A DNA stretch of 64,000 nucleotides from Eggerthellaceae bacterium (GTDB taxonomy: Bacteria > Actinomycetota > Coriobacteriia > Coriobacteriales > Eggerthellaceae). A program made the position numbers and the translations under genes. The notes beneath the pieces are model-generated. The model was not told the origin of the DNA. It saw only the letters and a list, made by a program, of their open reading frames with translations, and made no database searches. Within the stretch, counting starts at the first letter, position 1. Every line of letters starts with the position of its first letter. Positions 7,699-15,420 of this stretch are shown one piece after another. The DNA lies in assembly GCA_017432445.1 (NCBI GenBank), contig JAFRJC010000137.1, positions 124,001 to 188,000 on the forward strand. The letters are read 5' to 3'.

Positions 7699-8739
7699 AT
7701 GAAGACGATGGGCAGGCGTGCGTTTCTGGGAGTTGCGGGAGCAGCCGGATTGGTGTTTCTCGGGGGTTGCGCAAGTGGTGGATCGGCATCGAGTGCGGCG
7801 AGCTCTGAGGCTGCCGCGTCTTCGGCAGGCGAGAGCTCGGCTGTGGCCAGCAGCGCTGCGTCGGCGGATGTGACGCTGACGGTCGGCACGCTGGCAACCG
7901 AAGACATTCTCCCGCTCTGGGTTGCGGAAGCCGAGAAGCTGTACGACTCGCATGGCGTGAACGTCGATGTCGTGGTCTTCCAATCGGCAACTGAGCTCAT
8001 ATCGGGCGTGTCGGCGGGTGAAGTCGACCTTGCTATGACCGACATCATGGTCACGGCGAGCATATTCGCCAGCGGAACGGACGTGCAGATGCAGTGGGTC
8101 ACGCTGGGAACGTCGGCCGATCAAGGTCGATTCGGCATCATGGCTGGTCCAGACAGCACAATCGATTCGCTTGAGCAGCTTGCGGGCGTGCCCATCGGCG
8201 TGGGCAGCAACACCATCTTGGAGTACGTCATGGACAAGCTCCTGGAAGGAGCCGGCGTGACCGGCGATCAGGTTGTAGTCGAGGAGCTGCAGAAGCTGCC
8301 CGTACGCTTCCAAGCTATGGTTTCGGGCGATGTGGCGGCAGCGGCTTTGCCTGGTACGCTGCTCACGCTCGGCGAGGCCAGCGGTTGCAAGCTCATCGCC
8401 GACGACACGCAAGGCGAAAACCTCTCGCAGTCGGTCATGATCGTGCGCTCCGAGCTTCTTGCCGACGAGGCTTCGGTGCAGGCTGTCGAGAATCTCGAAG
8501 ACGTGTGGGACGAGGCCGTTGCGCTTGTGAACGCCAACCCCGAGACATACCGCGAGGTGCTCGTGAAGAACGCAAACCTTCCCGAAGAAATTGCCGACAC
8601 CTATCCCATCAGCTCGTATCCCACCGTGCAGCTTCCCACGTCGCAGATGGTCGACCCGGTCCTTGCGTGGATGGAGCAGAAGGGTTACTTGACAAAGGAA
8701 CTCTCCTACGACGAAGCAACGGGAACGTTTTCGAAGTAG
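7699..8739 (+). CDS. Orphan ABC-transporter substrate-binding lipoprotein (NMT1/TauA/SsuA-like)
   Basis: A periplasm-facing lipoprotein of about 346 residues. The N-terminus is M-K-T-M-G-R-R-A-F-L-G followed by a hydrophobic stretch and the lipobox L-G-G-C, then a Ser/Ala/Glu linker of about 40 residues typical of this genome's lipoproteins. The mature domain (T-V-G-T-L..., E-V-D-L-A-M-T-D) matches the NrtA/TauA/SsuA/ThiY class of type II binding proteins that bind small organic or sulfonate-like ligands. The ATG at 7699 is favoured over GTG 7693 because GGACGGAG precedes it; the twin-arginine pair is near the start either way. No permease or ATPase gene is adjacent, so the partner transporter must be elsewhere, or it acts in sensing. 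Ligand unknown. Confidence 0.8.
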   Translation: MKTMGRRAFLGVAGAAGLVFLGGCASGGSASSAASSEAAASSAGESSAVASSAASADVTLTVGTLATEDILPLWVAEAEKLYDSHGVNVDVVVFQSATELISGVSAGEVDLAMTDIMVTASIFASGTDVQMQWVTLGTSADQGRFGIMAGPDSTIDSLEQLAGVPIGVGSNTILEYVMDKLLEGAGVTGDQVVVEELQKLPVRFQAMVSGDVAAAALPGTLLTLGEASGCKLIADDTQGENLSQSVMIVRSELLADEASVQAVENLEDVWDEAVALVNANPETYREVLVKNANLPEEIADTYPISSYPTVQLPTSQMVDPVLAWMEQKGYLTKELSYDEATGTFSK

Positions 8740-8741
8740 CC

Positions 8742-8775
8742 AAATGAGGCAAAAGGGCTGCCCTTTGCCTCATTC
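8742..8775. terminator. Bidirectional terminator between convergent genes
   Basis: An inverted repeat AATGAGGCAAA.GGGC / GCCCTTTGCCTCATT, with one unpaired A, lies between the lipoprotein stop (8739) and the TetR stop (8770). The stem closely resembles the one at 27569-27605. Confidence 0.75.
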
Positions 8776-9354
8776 TGCCCGCGTCCGGACGTCTTTGATG
8801 GAGCAGTCGTAGATCAAGTGGGCAAGCTGCGGGGCGGATGTGGTGCCAGGATTGGCGAGCCAGCGCGAAATCATGAAGAGCGTGCCTGCCAAGGCGTATT
8901 CCAAGAGCAGGTCGATTTCCGATTCCGAACGGTCGGTAACTTCGCCGACGACGTATTCGCGCCAAAGCGGCTTGAGGTTGTCCTTGAGCCGATATACGAA
9001 TGACGGATCCCCGTCTTCACCCAGCAAAACCGTGATATAGGACTTGTTGCGCTCGTAGTACAGCACCACGTCTTTGCAGGCGGCGATACAGCTGAGCTTG
9101 CTTGAGTCGCGTTGCAGCCGCTTCATGCATGACTCGACGCACGTGGTCATACCGCTCAGGAGCTCCGCCTCGATATTGGCAATCAGGTCGTAGAGATCGT
9201 GGAAATGCAGGTAAAAGGTGCCGCGGTTGTAGCCTGCAAGCTCGCAAACCTCGCCGACCGTGATCTTCTCGATGGGCTTGGCTGCGTATAGTCGCCAGAA
9301 GGCCTCTTTTATATCGGCCTTGGTCTGCTCGGTTTTCTCGGGGCGTTTCCTCAT
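8770..9354 (-). CDS. TetR-family transcriptional regulator
   Basis: A 194-residue one-component repressor. The N-terminal TetR DNA-binding domain is clear: T-K-A-D-I-K-E-A-F-W-R-L, I-E-K-I-T-V-G-E-V-C-E, then A-G-Y-N-R-G-T-F-Y-L-H-F-H-D, with the T-F-Y-x-H-F recognition helix. The C-terminal ligand domain is of the short DhaS/Firmicutes type and its ligand cannot be read. The frame continues upstream to 9474, but M41 of that longer frame (ATG 9354, M-R-K-R-P-E-K-T) gives the normal family N-terminus. It is divergent from the membrane protein gene at 9425; such pairs usually mean the regulator controls the divergent gene and itself. The direct repeat GGTATCC.GGTATCC lies just at its start. Confidence 0.88.
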   Translation of the reverse strand: MRKRPEKTEQTKADIKEAFWRLYAAKPIEKITVGEVCELAGYNRGTFYLHFHDLYDLIANIEAELLSGMTTCVESCMKRLQRDSSKLSCIAACKDVVLYYERNKSYITVLLGEDGDPSFVYRLKDNLKPLWREYVVGEVTDRSESEIDLLLEYALAGTLFMISRWLANPGTTSAPQLAHLIYDCSIKDVRTRAE

Positions 9355-9378
9355 GGATACCAGGATACCATGCGTTTC

Positions 9379-9407
9379 TTGACATACCTGCCCAATGATT
9401 GTACCGT
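9379..9407 (+). promoter_or_regulatory. Candidate promoter in the divergent TetR/membrane protein gap
   Basis: TTGACA at 9379-9384 is followed after 17 bases by TACCGT at 9402-9407. The -35 is canonical and the -10 weak. If real, transcription starts near 9414, which excludes an ATG at 9395 and favours 9425 or 9431 as the start of the downstream gene. Confidence 0.35.
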
Positions 9408-9424
9408 CCGTTTGTTTGAATGGC

Positions 9425-9904
9425 ATGAAGATGAGAAGGGCATTTCGAATGCCGGTATCGGGTTCCGGAAGCAAAGCGGGTCAATCAACCAAGCGCATAT
9501 GGATTGCGCGCGTGCTCGTTGCGCTCGTGTTCGCGATCAACGTGCAATGTGCGCTGCAGTTCATCTTATGGCCGGGGGCTTACACTGCCGCCTATCAGGT
9601 GGAAGGCGCGTCAGCAGAGGTCATTGTGCGTACGGTGGGCATCTGCTTCCTCATGTGGAACGCAACGTATCCGCCCGTCATCGTGCGGCCAGACCGTTAC
9701 CGCGTGCTGTTCGGCGTCGTTCTCGTGCAGCAGGCAATCGGGCTCGTCGGCGAGAGCCTGCTTCTGGCTGGCCTCCAGCCTGGTTTGGAGGTGCTTGCGT
9801 CATCTATCGCGCGCTTCGTCGCCTTCGACGCCGCTGGTCTCGTTTTGCTGGCGATCGCGTTTCTGCTTTCACGTGCCAGGAAAGCTCCAGGAACAAATAG
9901 TTAA
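9425..9904 (+). CDS. Small integral membrane protein, unknown function
   Basis: About 159 residues with four predicted membrane helices (roughly residues 27-46, 61-80, 95-118 and 125-148) and a short basic tail. I do not recognise a family; it has no catalytic motif, cofactor-binding histidine pair or transporter signature that I can see. The start is uncertain (9395, 9425 or 9431; none has a good Shine-Dalgarno). It is divergent from the TetR gene, so it may be that repressor's target. Coding is supported by codon use and the clear membrane topology. Confidence 0.65.
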   Translation: MKMRRAFRMPVSGSGSKAGQSTKRIWIARVLVALVFAINVQCALQFILWPGAYTAAYQVEGASAEVIVRTVGICFLMWNATYPPVIVRPDRYRVLFGVVLVQQAIGLVGESLLLAGLQPGLEVLASSIARFVAFDAAGLVLLAIAFLLSRARKAPGTNS

Positions 9905-9987
9905 TTGCTGAATGGGCGGGGCCTGCTGGGGTGGTTATCCAGAGGGCGAAGCGTCCGGAACCCTATGTGAAAGCCATTTTATTATCG

Positions 9988-11925
9988 CTATTCGTATTTT
10001 CTGCGGATGCGTCCAGGTTGGTCGACGCGGTAGCCGCCAAGCTCTTCCATGCGGGTTCGGAAGGCTTCGCTTGCCAACACCTCGAGCAATGCCTGCACCA
10101 TGGGCGTGTCCCAAGCGTAGTCTGGTATGAGCAGGTCGTACTGCTCTTCGCAGACGGGGACGAACCCAAGACCGTACATCTTGGCGGCGGAGTAGATGCC
10201 CATGCCCGCGTCGGCCGAGCCCGCATCGACGAGTGCGGCTACTGCCGTGTGCGTGAATTCCTCATGGTCGTAGCCATAGATCGCGTTAGCGTCTATGCCG
10301 TCGCGCTTGCAGACGTAATCGCTCAGGATGCGCGTGCCCGAGCCCTTTTGCCGGTTCACGAAACGCCGTCCCTCAATTGCCAAATCGGCCAGAGACGCTA
10401 TGCCGAGCGGGTTTCCCGGGGCCACCATAAGGCCCTGCTGGCGGTACACGCACTCCACTTGGCGAACGCCTCCGTTGGGGAAATGCTTTTCCAGGTACGG
10501 TTCGTTGTACGTGCCGCTCGCCTCGTCGAGCAAGTGGATACCGCCGCAGTGGTTCTCGCCGCGCTTGGCGGCGACGATGGCCCCCATCGAGCCCACATGG
10601 GTCGATGCGACGGAAAGAGATGGGTCGTTCTGATGGATGATCTGGGCAATCTCGTCGATGAGGGGGTCGTGGCTGCCGATGACGACAAGCGACCGCTCGA
10701 TATCTGCCAGAGGTCTCAGCAGGTGCACCTCGATGGTTTCCCCCGCCTCGTAGCCTTCCACGTTCTGGGGAACCGACATGATGCCGTCGGCCTTCACGAA
10801 CGACGTGACCACGCCAGCTCCACGAGAAAGCGGCGTGGCGACCATCTTGTCGCGAACTTTCCCCAGGCGCACACGTACGAATTCCTCGTATTTGAGCGAC
10901 GACATGCACGGGCGGGTGAGCGTGGCGCTTGCGCTTGCGTCGTCGGATGACCGACATCCGAATACCTGCTCGATGATGGGCTTCACTATCTGCTCGACCA
11001 CGATGATGCCGCTTACGGGATATCCAGGCACTCCGACGATGGCAGTTCCTTCGGCGTAGCCAAGGATGGCAGGCTTGCCGGGCTTGATGGCGATGCCGTG
11101 ATAGAGGACCTCGCCCACCTCGGCGATTGCGCGCGACGAGTAGTCGTCCCGTCCTGCGGACGAGCCCGCGTTGAGCAGCACAATGTCACATTCGGATACG
11201 GCTTTCGCAACCGCATCGCGCACGAGGTCAGGCTTGTCGGGAACGATGGGGTAGGCAACGGGCTCTGCGCCCCATTGGCGTACCATGCCCGAAAAAATCG
11301 TCGAGTTGAATTCCATGACATCGCCCGGCTTGGGATTGGCGCTCGGCGCCACGACCTCGTCGCCAGTGGGGATGATGCCGACGCGCGGGCGCGCAATGAC
11401 CGAGACTTCCTGCACGCCTGCTGCAAGCATGGCGCCCATGGCCGCGGGCTCGATGCGCACGTTGGAGGTGAGCAGCATTTCCCCAGCGCAGATGTCTTCG
11501 CCAATTTGCCGCACATTGCCCCACGGCGCGATGGCAGCATGCAGCACGACCGGGCAAGTGCCCAAGTCAGCAAGCGAATATCCCTCGGGGAACACGACGT
11601 CTTCGATCATCACGACGCCATCGCACCCTTCGGGCAAAGGGTCGCCGGTATCGACGACGATATAAGCCTCTGCCGGTATCGTAACCGGCGTCGTGGCCGT
11701 CGCCCCGAAGGTCACCTGCGCCGCCAGTGCGATACCATCCATGGCGCATGCGTGATAATGAGGTGCGGAAATTGCTGCATACAACGGCTCTGCCGTCACG
11801 CGCCCAAGGGCCTCGCCCACCGGGATGGTCTCCGAGCGCGGTTGCATGCCTCGCTCTTGCAAAACAGCGAGGAATCCCTTGATGGCCTCGCTTAGGGTTA
11901 CGTTTGTGAGGTATTCGAACGACAC
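9988..11925 (-). CDS. MoeA-type molybdopterin molybdotransferase fused to a binding-protein-like domain
   Basis: A 645-residue two-part protein. Residues 1 to about 400 are MoeA: inserts Mo (or W) into adenylylated molybdopterin; the central MPT-binding domain shows G-I-I-P-T-G-D-E-V and N-A-G-S-S-A-G-R-D-D, and P-G-K-P-A-I-L-G-Y near 290. Residues about 415-645 are a periplasmic-binding-protein-like domain (PBP-like family, with G-S-H-D-P-L-I-D-E, L-M-V-A-P-G-N-P, Q-K-G-S-G-T-R) also found alone or fused to ModE/MoeA and thought to sense the oxyanion or the cofactor. The frame continues upstream to 12063, but GTG 11925 with AAGGAG seven bases before it removes the overlap with the upstream gene. 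It follows moeA by 61 bp in a leftward operon. Confidence 0.9.
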   Translation of the reverse strand: MSFEYLTNVTLSEAIKGFLAVLQERGMQPRSETIPVGEALGRVTAEPLYAAISAPHYHACAMDGIALAAQVTFGATATTPVTIPAEAYIVVDTGDPLPEGCDGVVMIEDVVFPEGYSLADLGTCPVVLHAAIAPWGNVRQIGEDICAGEMLLTSNVRIEPAAMGAMLAAGVQEVSVIARPRVGIIPTGDEVVAPSANPKPGDVMEFNSTIFSGMVRQWGAEPVAYPIVPDKPDLVRDAVAKAVSECDIVLLNAGSSAGRDDYSSRAIAEVGEVLYHGIAIKPGKPAILGYAEGTAIVGVPGYPVSGIIVVEQIVKPIIEQVFGCRSSDDASASATLTRPCMSSLKYEEFVRVRLGKVRDKMVATPLSRGAGVVTSFVKADGIMSVPQNVEGYEAGETIEVHLLRPLADIERSLVVIGSHDPLIDEIAQIIHQNDPSLSVASTHVGSMGAIVAAKRGENHCGGIHLLDEASGTYNEPYLEKHFPNGGVRQVECVYRQQGLMVAPGNPLGIASLADLAIEGRRFVNRQKGSGTRILSDYVCKRDGIDANAIYGYDHEEFTHTAVAALVDAGSADAGMGIYSAAKMYGLGFVPVCEEQYDLLIPDYAWDTPMVQALLEVLASEAFRTRMEELGGYRVDQPGRIRRKYE

Positions 11926-11986
11926 AACGATACTCCTTTCAGGCTTAACCATAGAGAGATAGTTGCTCCCTATGACACACTGCGTT

Positions 11987-13192
11987 TTAGCGGAACAGGC
12001 GTACTTCGACTTCAGCGCCGACGGGCAAGCCTTCGCAGTTACGCGGCACGACGAAGAACCCATCCGCCCCGCTCAACTGTGAGATCAATCCCGATTTGCC
12101 GCGAACGGGCGTCGCGATGGCACCGCTGTCACCCTGTTCGACTCGAGCAGCTACGAACTCGCTGCGCCCGTGGTTGGAGGGCACGCCGGCAGAAAGACTT
12201 GCACGTACGAACGTCTGCTGCTCGCGGGGGGCGAGCAGAGGGGCTACCAGCTCTAGGAACATGAAGTATGCCGCAACGGGGTGTCCTGGCAGTCCGAAAA
12301 CGGGTCTGGTACCCACGTTGGCGCACATCGTCGGTTTCCCGGGTTTAACGGCCACGCCATGGAAGAGCATGTCGCCGAGCGCCGAAAGCACGAGCGCCGT
12401 ATTGTCTTTCTGCCCAGCCGACGATCCGCCAGAAACAAGCACCATATCGCAGATTCCAAGTGCCTGTTCGACCGAAGCGAAGAGCTTTTCAAAATCGTCG
12501 GGCACGATGGGGAATGTAAGGACAAGAGCGCCGCATGCTTCTGCGGCAGCAGCAAGCACAGGCGTGTTCACGTCGCGCATCTGGGATGCGACGGGAGTTG
12601 CCTTGACGGGGACGATCTCATCGCCAGTCGAGATGATGCCGACAACCGGTCGTTGCCGTACTTCGCAAGTGGCAAATCCCAAGCTTGCAAGCGTCCCGAT
12701 GTGATGGGGGAGCAAGGTGGTTCCCGCTTCGATGAGGATCTCTCCAGGTTTTACATCGTCGTTCTTGAATACGATGTTTTCACCTGGTGCGACAGGACGC
12801 GCGATCCCGATAGTGCCGTCGCCATACTCTTCGCAATACTCAAGCATGACGACCGCATCGGCTCCTGTTGGAACTTGGCCGCCCGTCGGGATGCGCACGC
12901 AAGTCGTTGGAGCACATTCGCATGAAGGGGTGCCGCCCATATCGATTTCACCTGCCAACTCGAGTATGGCGGGAAGCGCGTCCGAGCAGCCAAACGTATC
13001 TGAAGCGATGACGGCGAACCCATCGACCGTTGAACGATCGAAAGCCGGCACGCCCTCTGTTGCGATGACGTCTCGGGCAATTTGACGCCCTGCCGCATCG
13101 TGCAACCTCACGGTTTCGATTTCGTCCCTGATGAACGGAAAGCGTTTCTCCACTAGAGTCCGGGCTTCTTCGAGCCCTACGACTTCCAGCAT
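11987..13192 (-). CDS. moeA: Molybdopterin molybdotransferase MoeA
   Basis: A 401-residue MoeA of standard length. The N-terminal domain begins L-E-E-A-R-T-L-V; the central MogA-like domain has G-I-I-S-T-G-D-E-I and S-G-G-S-S-A-G-Q-K-D-N; the linker shows V-K-P-G-K-P-T and G-L-P-G-H-P-V-A-A-Y-F, all family signatures. It ligates molybdate or tungstate to adenylyl-molybdopterin in the cytoplasm. AAGGAG lies five bases before the ATG. Together with the fused MoeA downstream there are two insertases in tandem, consistent with separate molybdenum and tungsten pathways (inference), given tupABC just upstream. Confidence 0.93.
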   Translation of the reverse strand: MLEVVGLEEARTLVEKRFPFIRDEIETVRLHDAAGRQIARDVIATEGVPAFDRSTVDGFAVIASDTFGCSDALPAILELAGEIDMGGTPSCECAPTTCVRIPTGGQVPTGADAVVMLEYCEEYGDGTIGIARPVAPGENIVFKNDDVKPGEILIEAGTTLLPHHIGTLASLGFATCEVRQRPVVGIISTGDEIVPVKATPVASQMRDVNTPVLAAAAEACGALVLTFPIVPDDFEKLFASVEQALGICDMVLVSGGSSAGQKDNTALVLSALGDMLFHGVAVKPGKPTMCANVGTRPVFGLPGHPVAAYFMFLELVAPLLAPREQQTFVRASLSAGVPSNHGRSEFVAARVEQGDSGAIATPVRGKSGLISQLSGADGFFVVPRNCEGLPVGAEVEVRLFR

Positions 13193-13205
13193 CTTGGCTC
13201 CTTTC

Positions 13206-13736
13206 CTAACGCCACCACACGATGCCGGCGATTATGATGCAGCCGATTGCGATGGCAAGGGTGCATACGATGATGCGAAAGGGTTTTATTAGGCCTTTGT
13301 CCAGGCTCAAGTCGGTAATGAGGGACTTGGCCCCAACCCAAATATGTACTGTCAGCGCTGCAACGAGCGTGAGCGCGATAAGCGTCGATGTTACAGATGC
13401 CTGCACTGCATCGGGTCCGAATGTGCGAATACAGACGACATGCGCGGCGATTATCGCGAGAAGGATGCCGCCCGTAACCCATTTCAAGGCGAGGTGGCGC
13501 TTCTTGCGCTGGCTCGGGGGGAACTCGGCGTCGGTGAGCTGCTCGCGACTCGTGATAATGCTCGCCACGATATGTATGCCAACGATACCGATTCCCGTCC
13601 ACATGACCAGCGCAGGAGGGCTGGCCAAAGGCACGAGCGCTTCCAAGCCGCCCAGCAGGCTATGAGCGACGAAGAACACGACGACAAGCGCCGAAATGAT
13701 GCCGTTGACAAGCCGTGCCTTCGAGCCGTTTCGCAC
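13206..13736 (-). CDS. Four-helix membrane protein, possible b-type cytochrome
   Basis: A 176-residue protein with four hydrophobic helices (about 9-33, 40-62, 84-103, 115-135, and a possible fifth at 150-173). Histidines sit in or near the helices (F-V-A-H-S-L-L-G-G, G-I-H-I-V-A-S-I, A-A-H-V-V, T-V-H-I-W-V-G-A-K-S-L), a pattern like the heme-b-binding SdhC/FrdC or quinol-interacting membrane anchors. I recall no precise family. It lies 14 bp upstream of moeA on the same strand and probably forms one operon with it. The GTG start has AAGAAGGG before it. Confidence 0.6.
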   Translation of the reverse strand: MRNGSKARLVNGIISALVVVFFVAHSLLGGLEALVPLASPPALVMWTGIGIVGIHIVASIITSREQLTDAEFPPSQRKKRHLALKWVTGGILLAIIAAHVVCIRTFGPDAVQASVTSTLIALTLVAALTVHIWVGAKSLITDLSLDKGLIKPFRIIVCTLAIAIGCIIIAGIVWWR

Positions 13737-13889
13737 TGCGCCCTTCTTTCGGTTGCTGTCCCCCTGGTCGAATCATTATTGTACAACTGCAAGATGCAGG
13801 TAAGGAGCGAATCCCCTTCTCAAGCCCCATCGCGCTGGTGCGGTCATGGCTTTCGATGGTTTAGCTAACGATTCTCGGTTAGACAGCGC

Positions 13890-14603
13890 CTAGACAGCCC
13901 AATACGATAAGAATTCGCGTCCCGCCTCGCTGGTCGGGGTTGAGAGCACCTCGGAGGTGTCGCCGAGTTCGACGACATGCCCGTCGCTGAGCATGACGGC
14001 TTTGTCGGAGATGCGGTGCGCCTGCGAAGGAGCATGGGTCGCTATCAGCATCAAGCAGCCCGTTCTCTCTCGGTAAGATTTAAGCGCACCTTCGACGAGC
14101 ATCGTTCCCGCGATGTCCATCGATGCTGTCGGCTCGTCGAGCATGACCACATCCAAATCCTGCACGAGAAGCCGTGCCAACGCCACGCGCTGCGCTTCGC
14201 CGCCCGAAAGGCCCGAACCTCGGGCATCGGCCATATCGGCCATTCCCACTGCATCGAGCGCTCGGTTCACGCGCTCGTTCACCTCGTTTTTCCCCAAGCC
14301 AGACGAGCTTAAGGCCATCGCCACGTTCTTGAAGACCGAGAAGCCGAAAACGTAGCTTTTCTGGGGCATGTACCCGACTGCCAGATCCTCACGCGTTGCA
14401 TCGCCTAATACGTCTACGTGCCCGGTAGTCGCTGCTTCCACGCCTGAAAGCAATCTGATCAGGGTCGACTTTCCGCTCCCGTTCGGTCCAACGAGCGCGT
14501 ACGACAAGCCCGATTCGAGCACGAGCGATTCGATGTCCAACACGGTGCGCTCGCCGAACGTCTTCTTCAAACCCTTGATTTCAATCGCGAATTTCCCGTT
14601 CAT
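13890..14603 (-). CDS. tupC: Tungstate ABC transporter ATP-binding protein
   Basis: A 237-residue ABC ATPase that powers the TupAB importer. Walker A is G-P-N-G-S-G-K-S-T, signature L-S-G-G-E-A-Q-R-V-A-L-A, Walker B V-V-M-L-D-E-P-T, and the switch histidine T-H is in L-I-A-T-H-A-P-S. It overlaps the tupB stop by ATGA and has GGGAGG upstream, so the two are translationally coupled. Assignment to tungstate rests on TupA and gene order. Confidence 0.9.
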   Translation of the reverse strand: MNGKFAIEIKGLKKTFGERTVLDIESLVLESGLSYALVGPNGSGKSTLIRLLSGVEAATTGHVDVLGDATREDLAVGYMPQKSYVFGFSVFKNVAMALSSSGLGKNEVNERVNRALDAVGMADMADARGSGLSGGEAQRVALARLLVQDLDVVMLDEPTASMDIAGTMLVEGALKSYRERTGCLMLIATHAPSQAHRISDKAVMLSDGHVVELGDTSEVLSTPTSEAGREFLSYWAV

Positions 14604-15340
14604 CGACCGCCTCCCAGCTTACCGCCGCGCGATGCGCTCCAAGCACCCTGCGCTTCGGGGGCTGACGTGCGCTCTTGCAACGAAAGCGCGATGGAGTTGA
14701 TGATGAAAGAGATCACGAGTAGCACGATGCCGAGAGCGACGGCGTATTCGAAATGCCCCATGTTCGTTTCGAGCATGATTGCGGTGGTCATGACGCGCGT
14801 TTTGTACTGCACGTTTCCGCCGACGAGCATGACGGCGCCGACTTCGCCGATAGAACGGCCGAACGCCACGAACATGATGGAGAGCAGTTGTGAACGACAT
14901 TCGTAGAGCAGGCAAGCGAGCTCTCGACGGCGCGTAAGTCCCATGCCATGCGCCGTCTCGTGCACGAGCGGCGCCACGCCCGAGATGGCCGTAGCCGAGA
15001 GGCCGCATACGATGGGGGTGATGAGCACGACTTGGGCCGTCACCATGGCGGGAAGCGTATAGAGCAGCTTCAACGTGCCGAGCGGTCCCGAACGGGACAG
15101 GATGAAGAACACAATGAGGCCGGCCAGCACTGGCGGCAAGCCCATGAGCGTGTTTAGTATGCGCATGACGAGGCGTTTTCCGCGAAAGCGGTACAGCCCT
15201 ACGCACACGCCGAGCGGCACTCCTATCGCAGTAGAAATGGCCGTCGAGAAGGCGGACATCTTGAGGGTCAAAAGAACGATCTGCGACAGTTCGCTGCCCG
15301 GCGTGAACAGGAGGCTGAATGCCTGGATGAGTTCTTCCAT
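14600..15340 (-). CDS. tupB: Tungstate ABC transporter permease
   Basis: A 246-residue permease of the binding-protein-dependent type with about five to six transmembrane helices. The cytoplasmic EAA-like loop is seen around E-T-A-H-G-M-G-L-T-R-R-R-E-L, and the helix with F-G-R-S-I-G-E-V-G-A-V-M-L-V-G-G-N is typical of TupB/CysTW-type permeases. The gene follows tupA after an 80-bp gap with a strong hairpin and overlaps tupC. There is no good ribosome binding site, so translation may depend on the mRNA structure upstream. Confidence 0.9.
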   Translation of the reverse strand: MEELIQAFSLLFTPGSELSQIVLLTLKMSAFSTAISTAIGVPLGVCVGLYRFRGKRLVMRILNTLMGLPPVLAGLIVFFILSRSGPLGTLKLLYTLPAMVTAQVVLITPIVCGLSATAISGVAPLVHETAHGMGLTRRRELACLLYECRSQLLSIMFVAFGRSIGEVGAVMLVGGNVQYKTRVMTTAIMLETNMGHFEYAVALGIVLLVISFIINSIALSLQERTSAPEAQGAWSASRGGKLGGGR

Positions 15341-15346
15341 GGAGGC

Positions 15347-15410
15347 AGGACATGCCGGGCGCCGTCATGAAAGGAGACGGTCCCCTTTCATGACGAAATG
15401 CCCGGTTGTT
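15347..15410 (-). other. Large intercistronic hairpin between tupA and tupB
   Basis: A perfect 12-bp stem (15363-15374 with 15384-15395) has GACGGTC in the loop region, and an outer CCGGGC/GCCCGG pairing extends it. Read leftward no T-run follows, so it fits an mRNA stabilising or attenuating element that lowers permease relative to binding protein rather than a full terminator. Confidence 0.6.
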
Positions 15411-15420
15411 GTTTTAGGAG

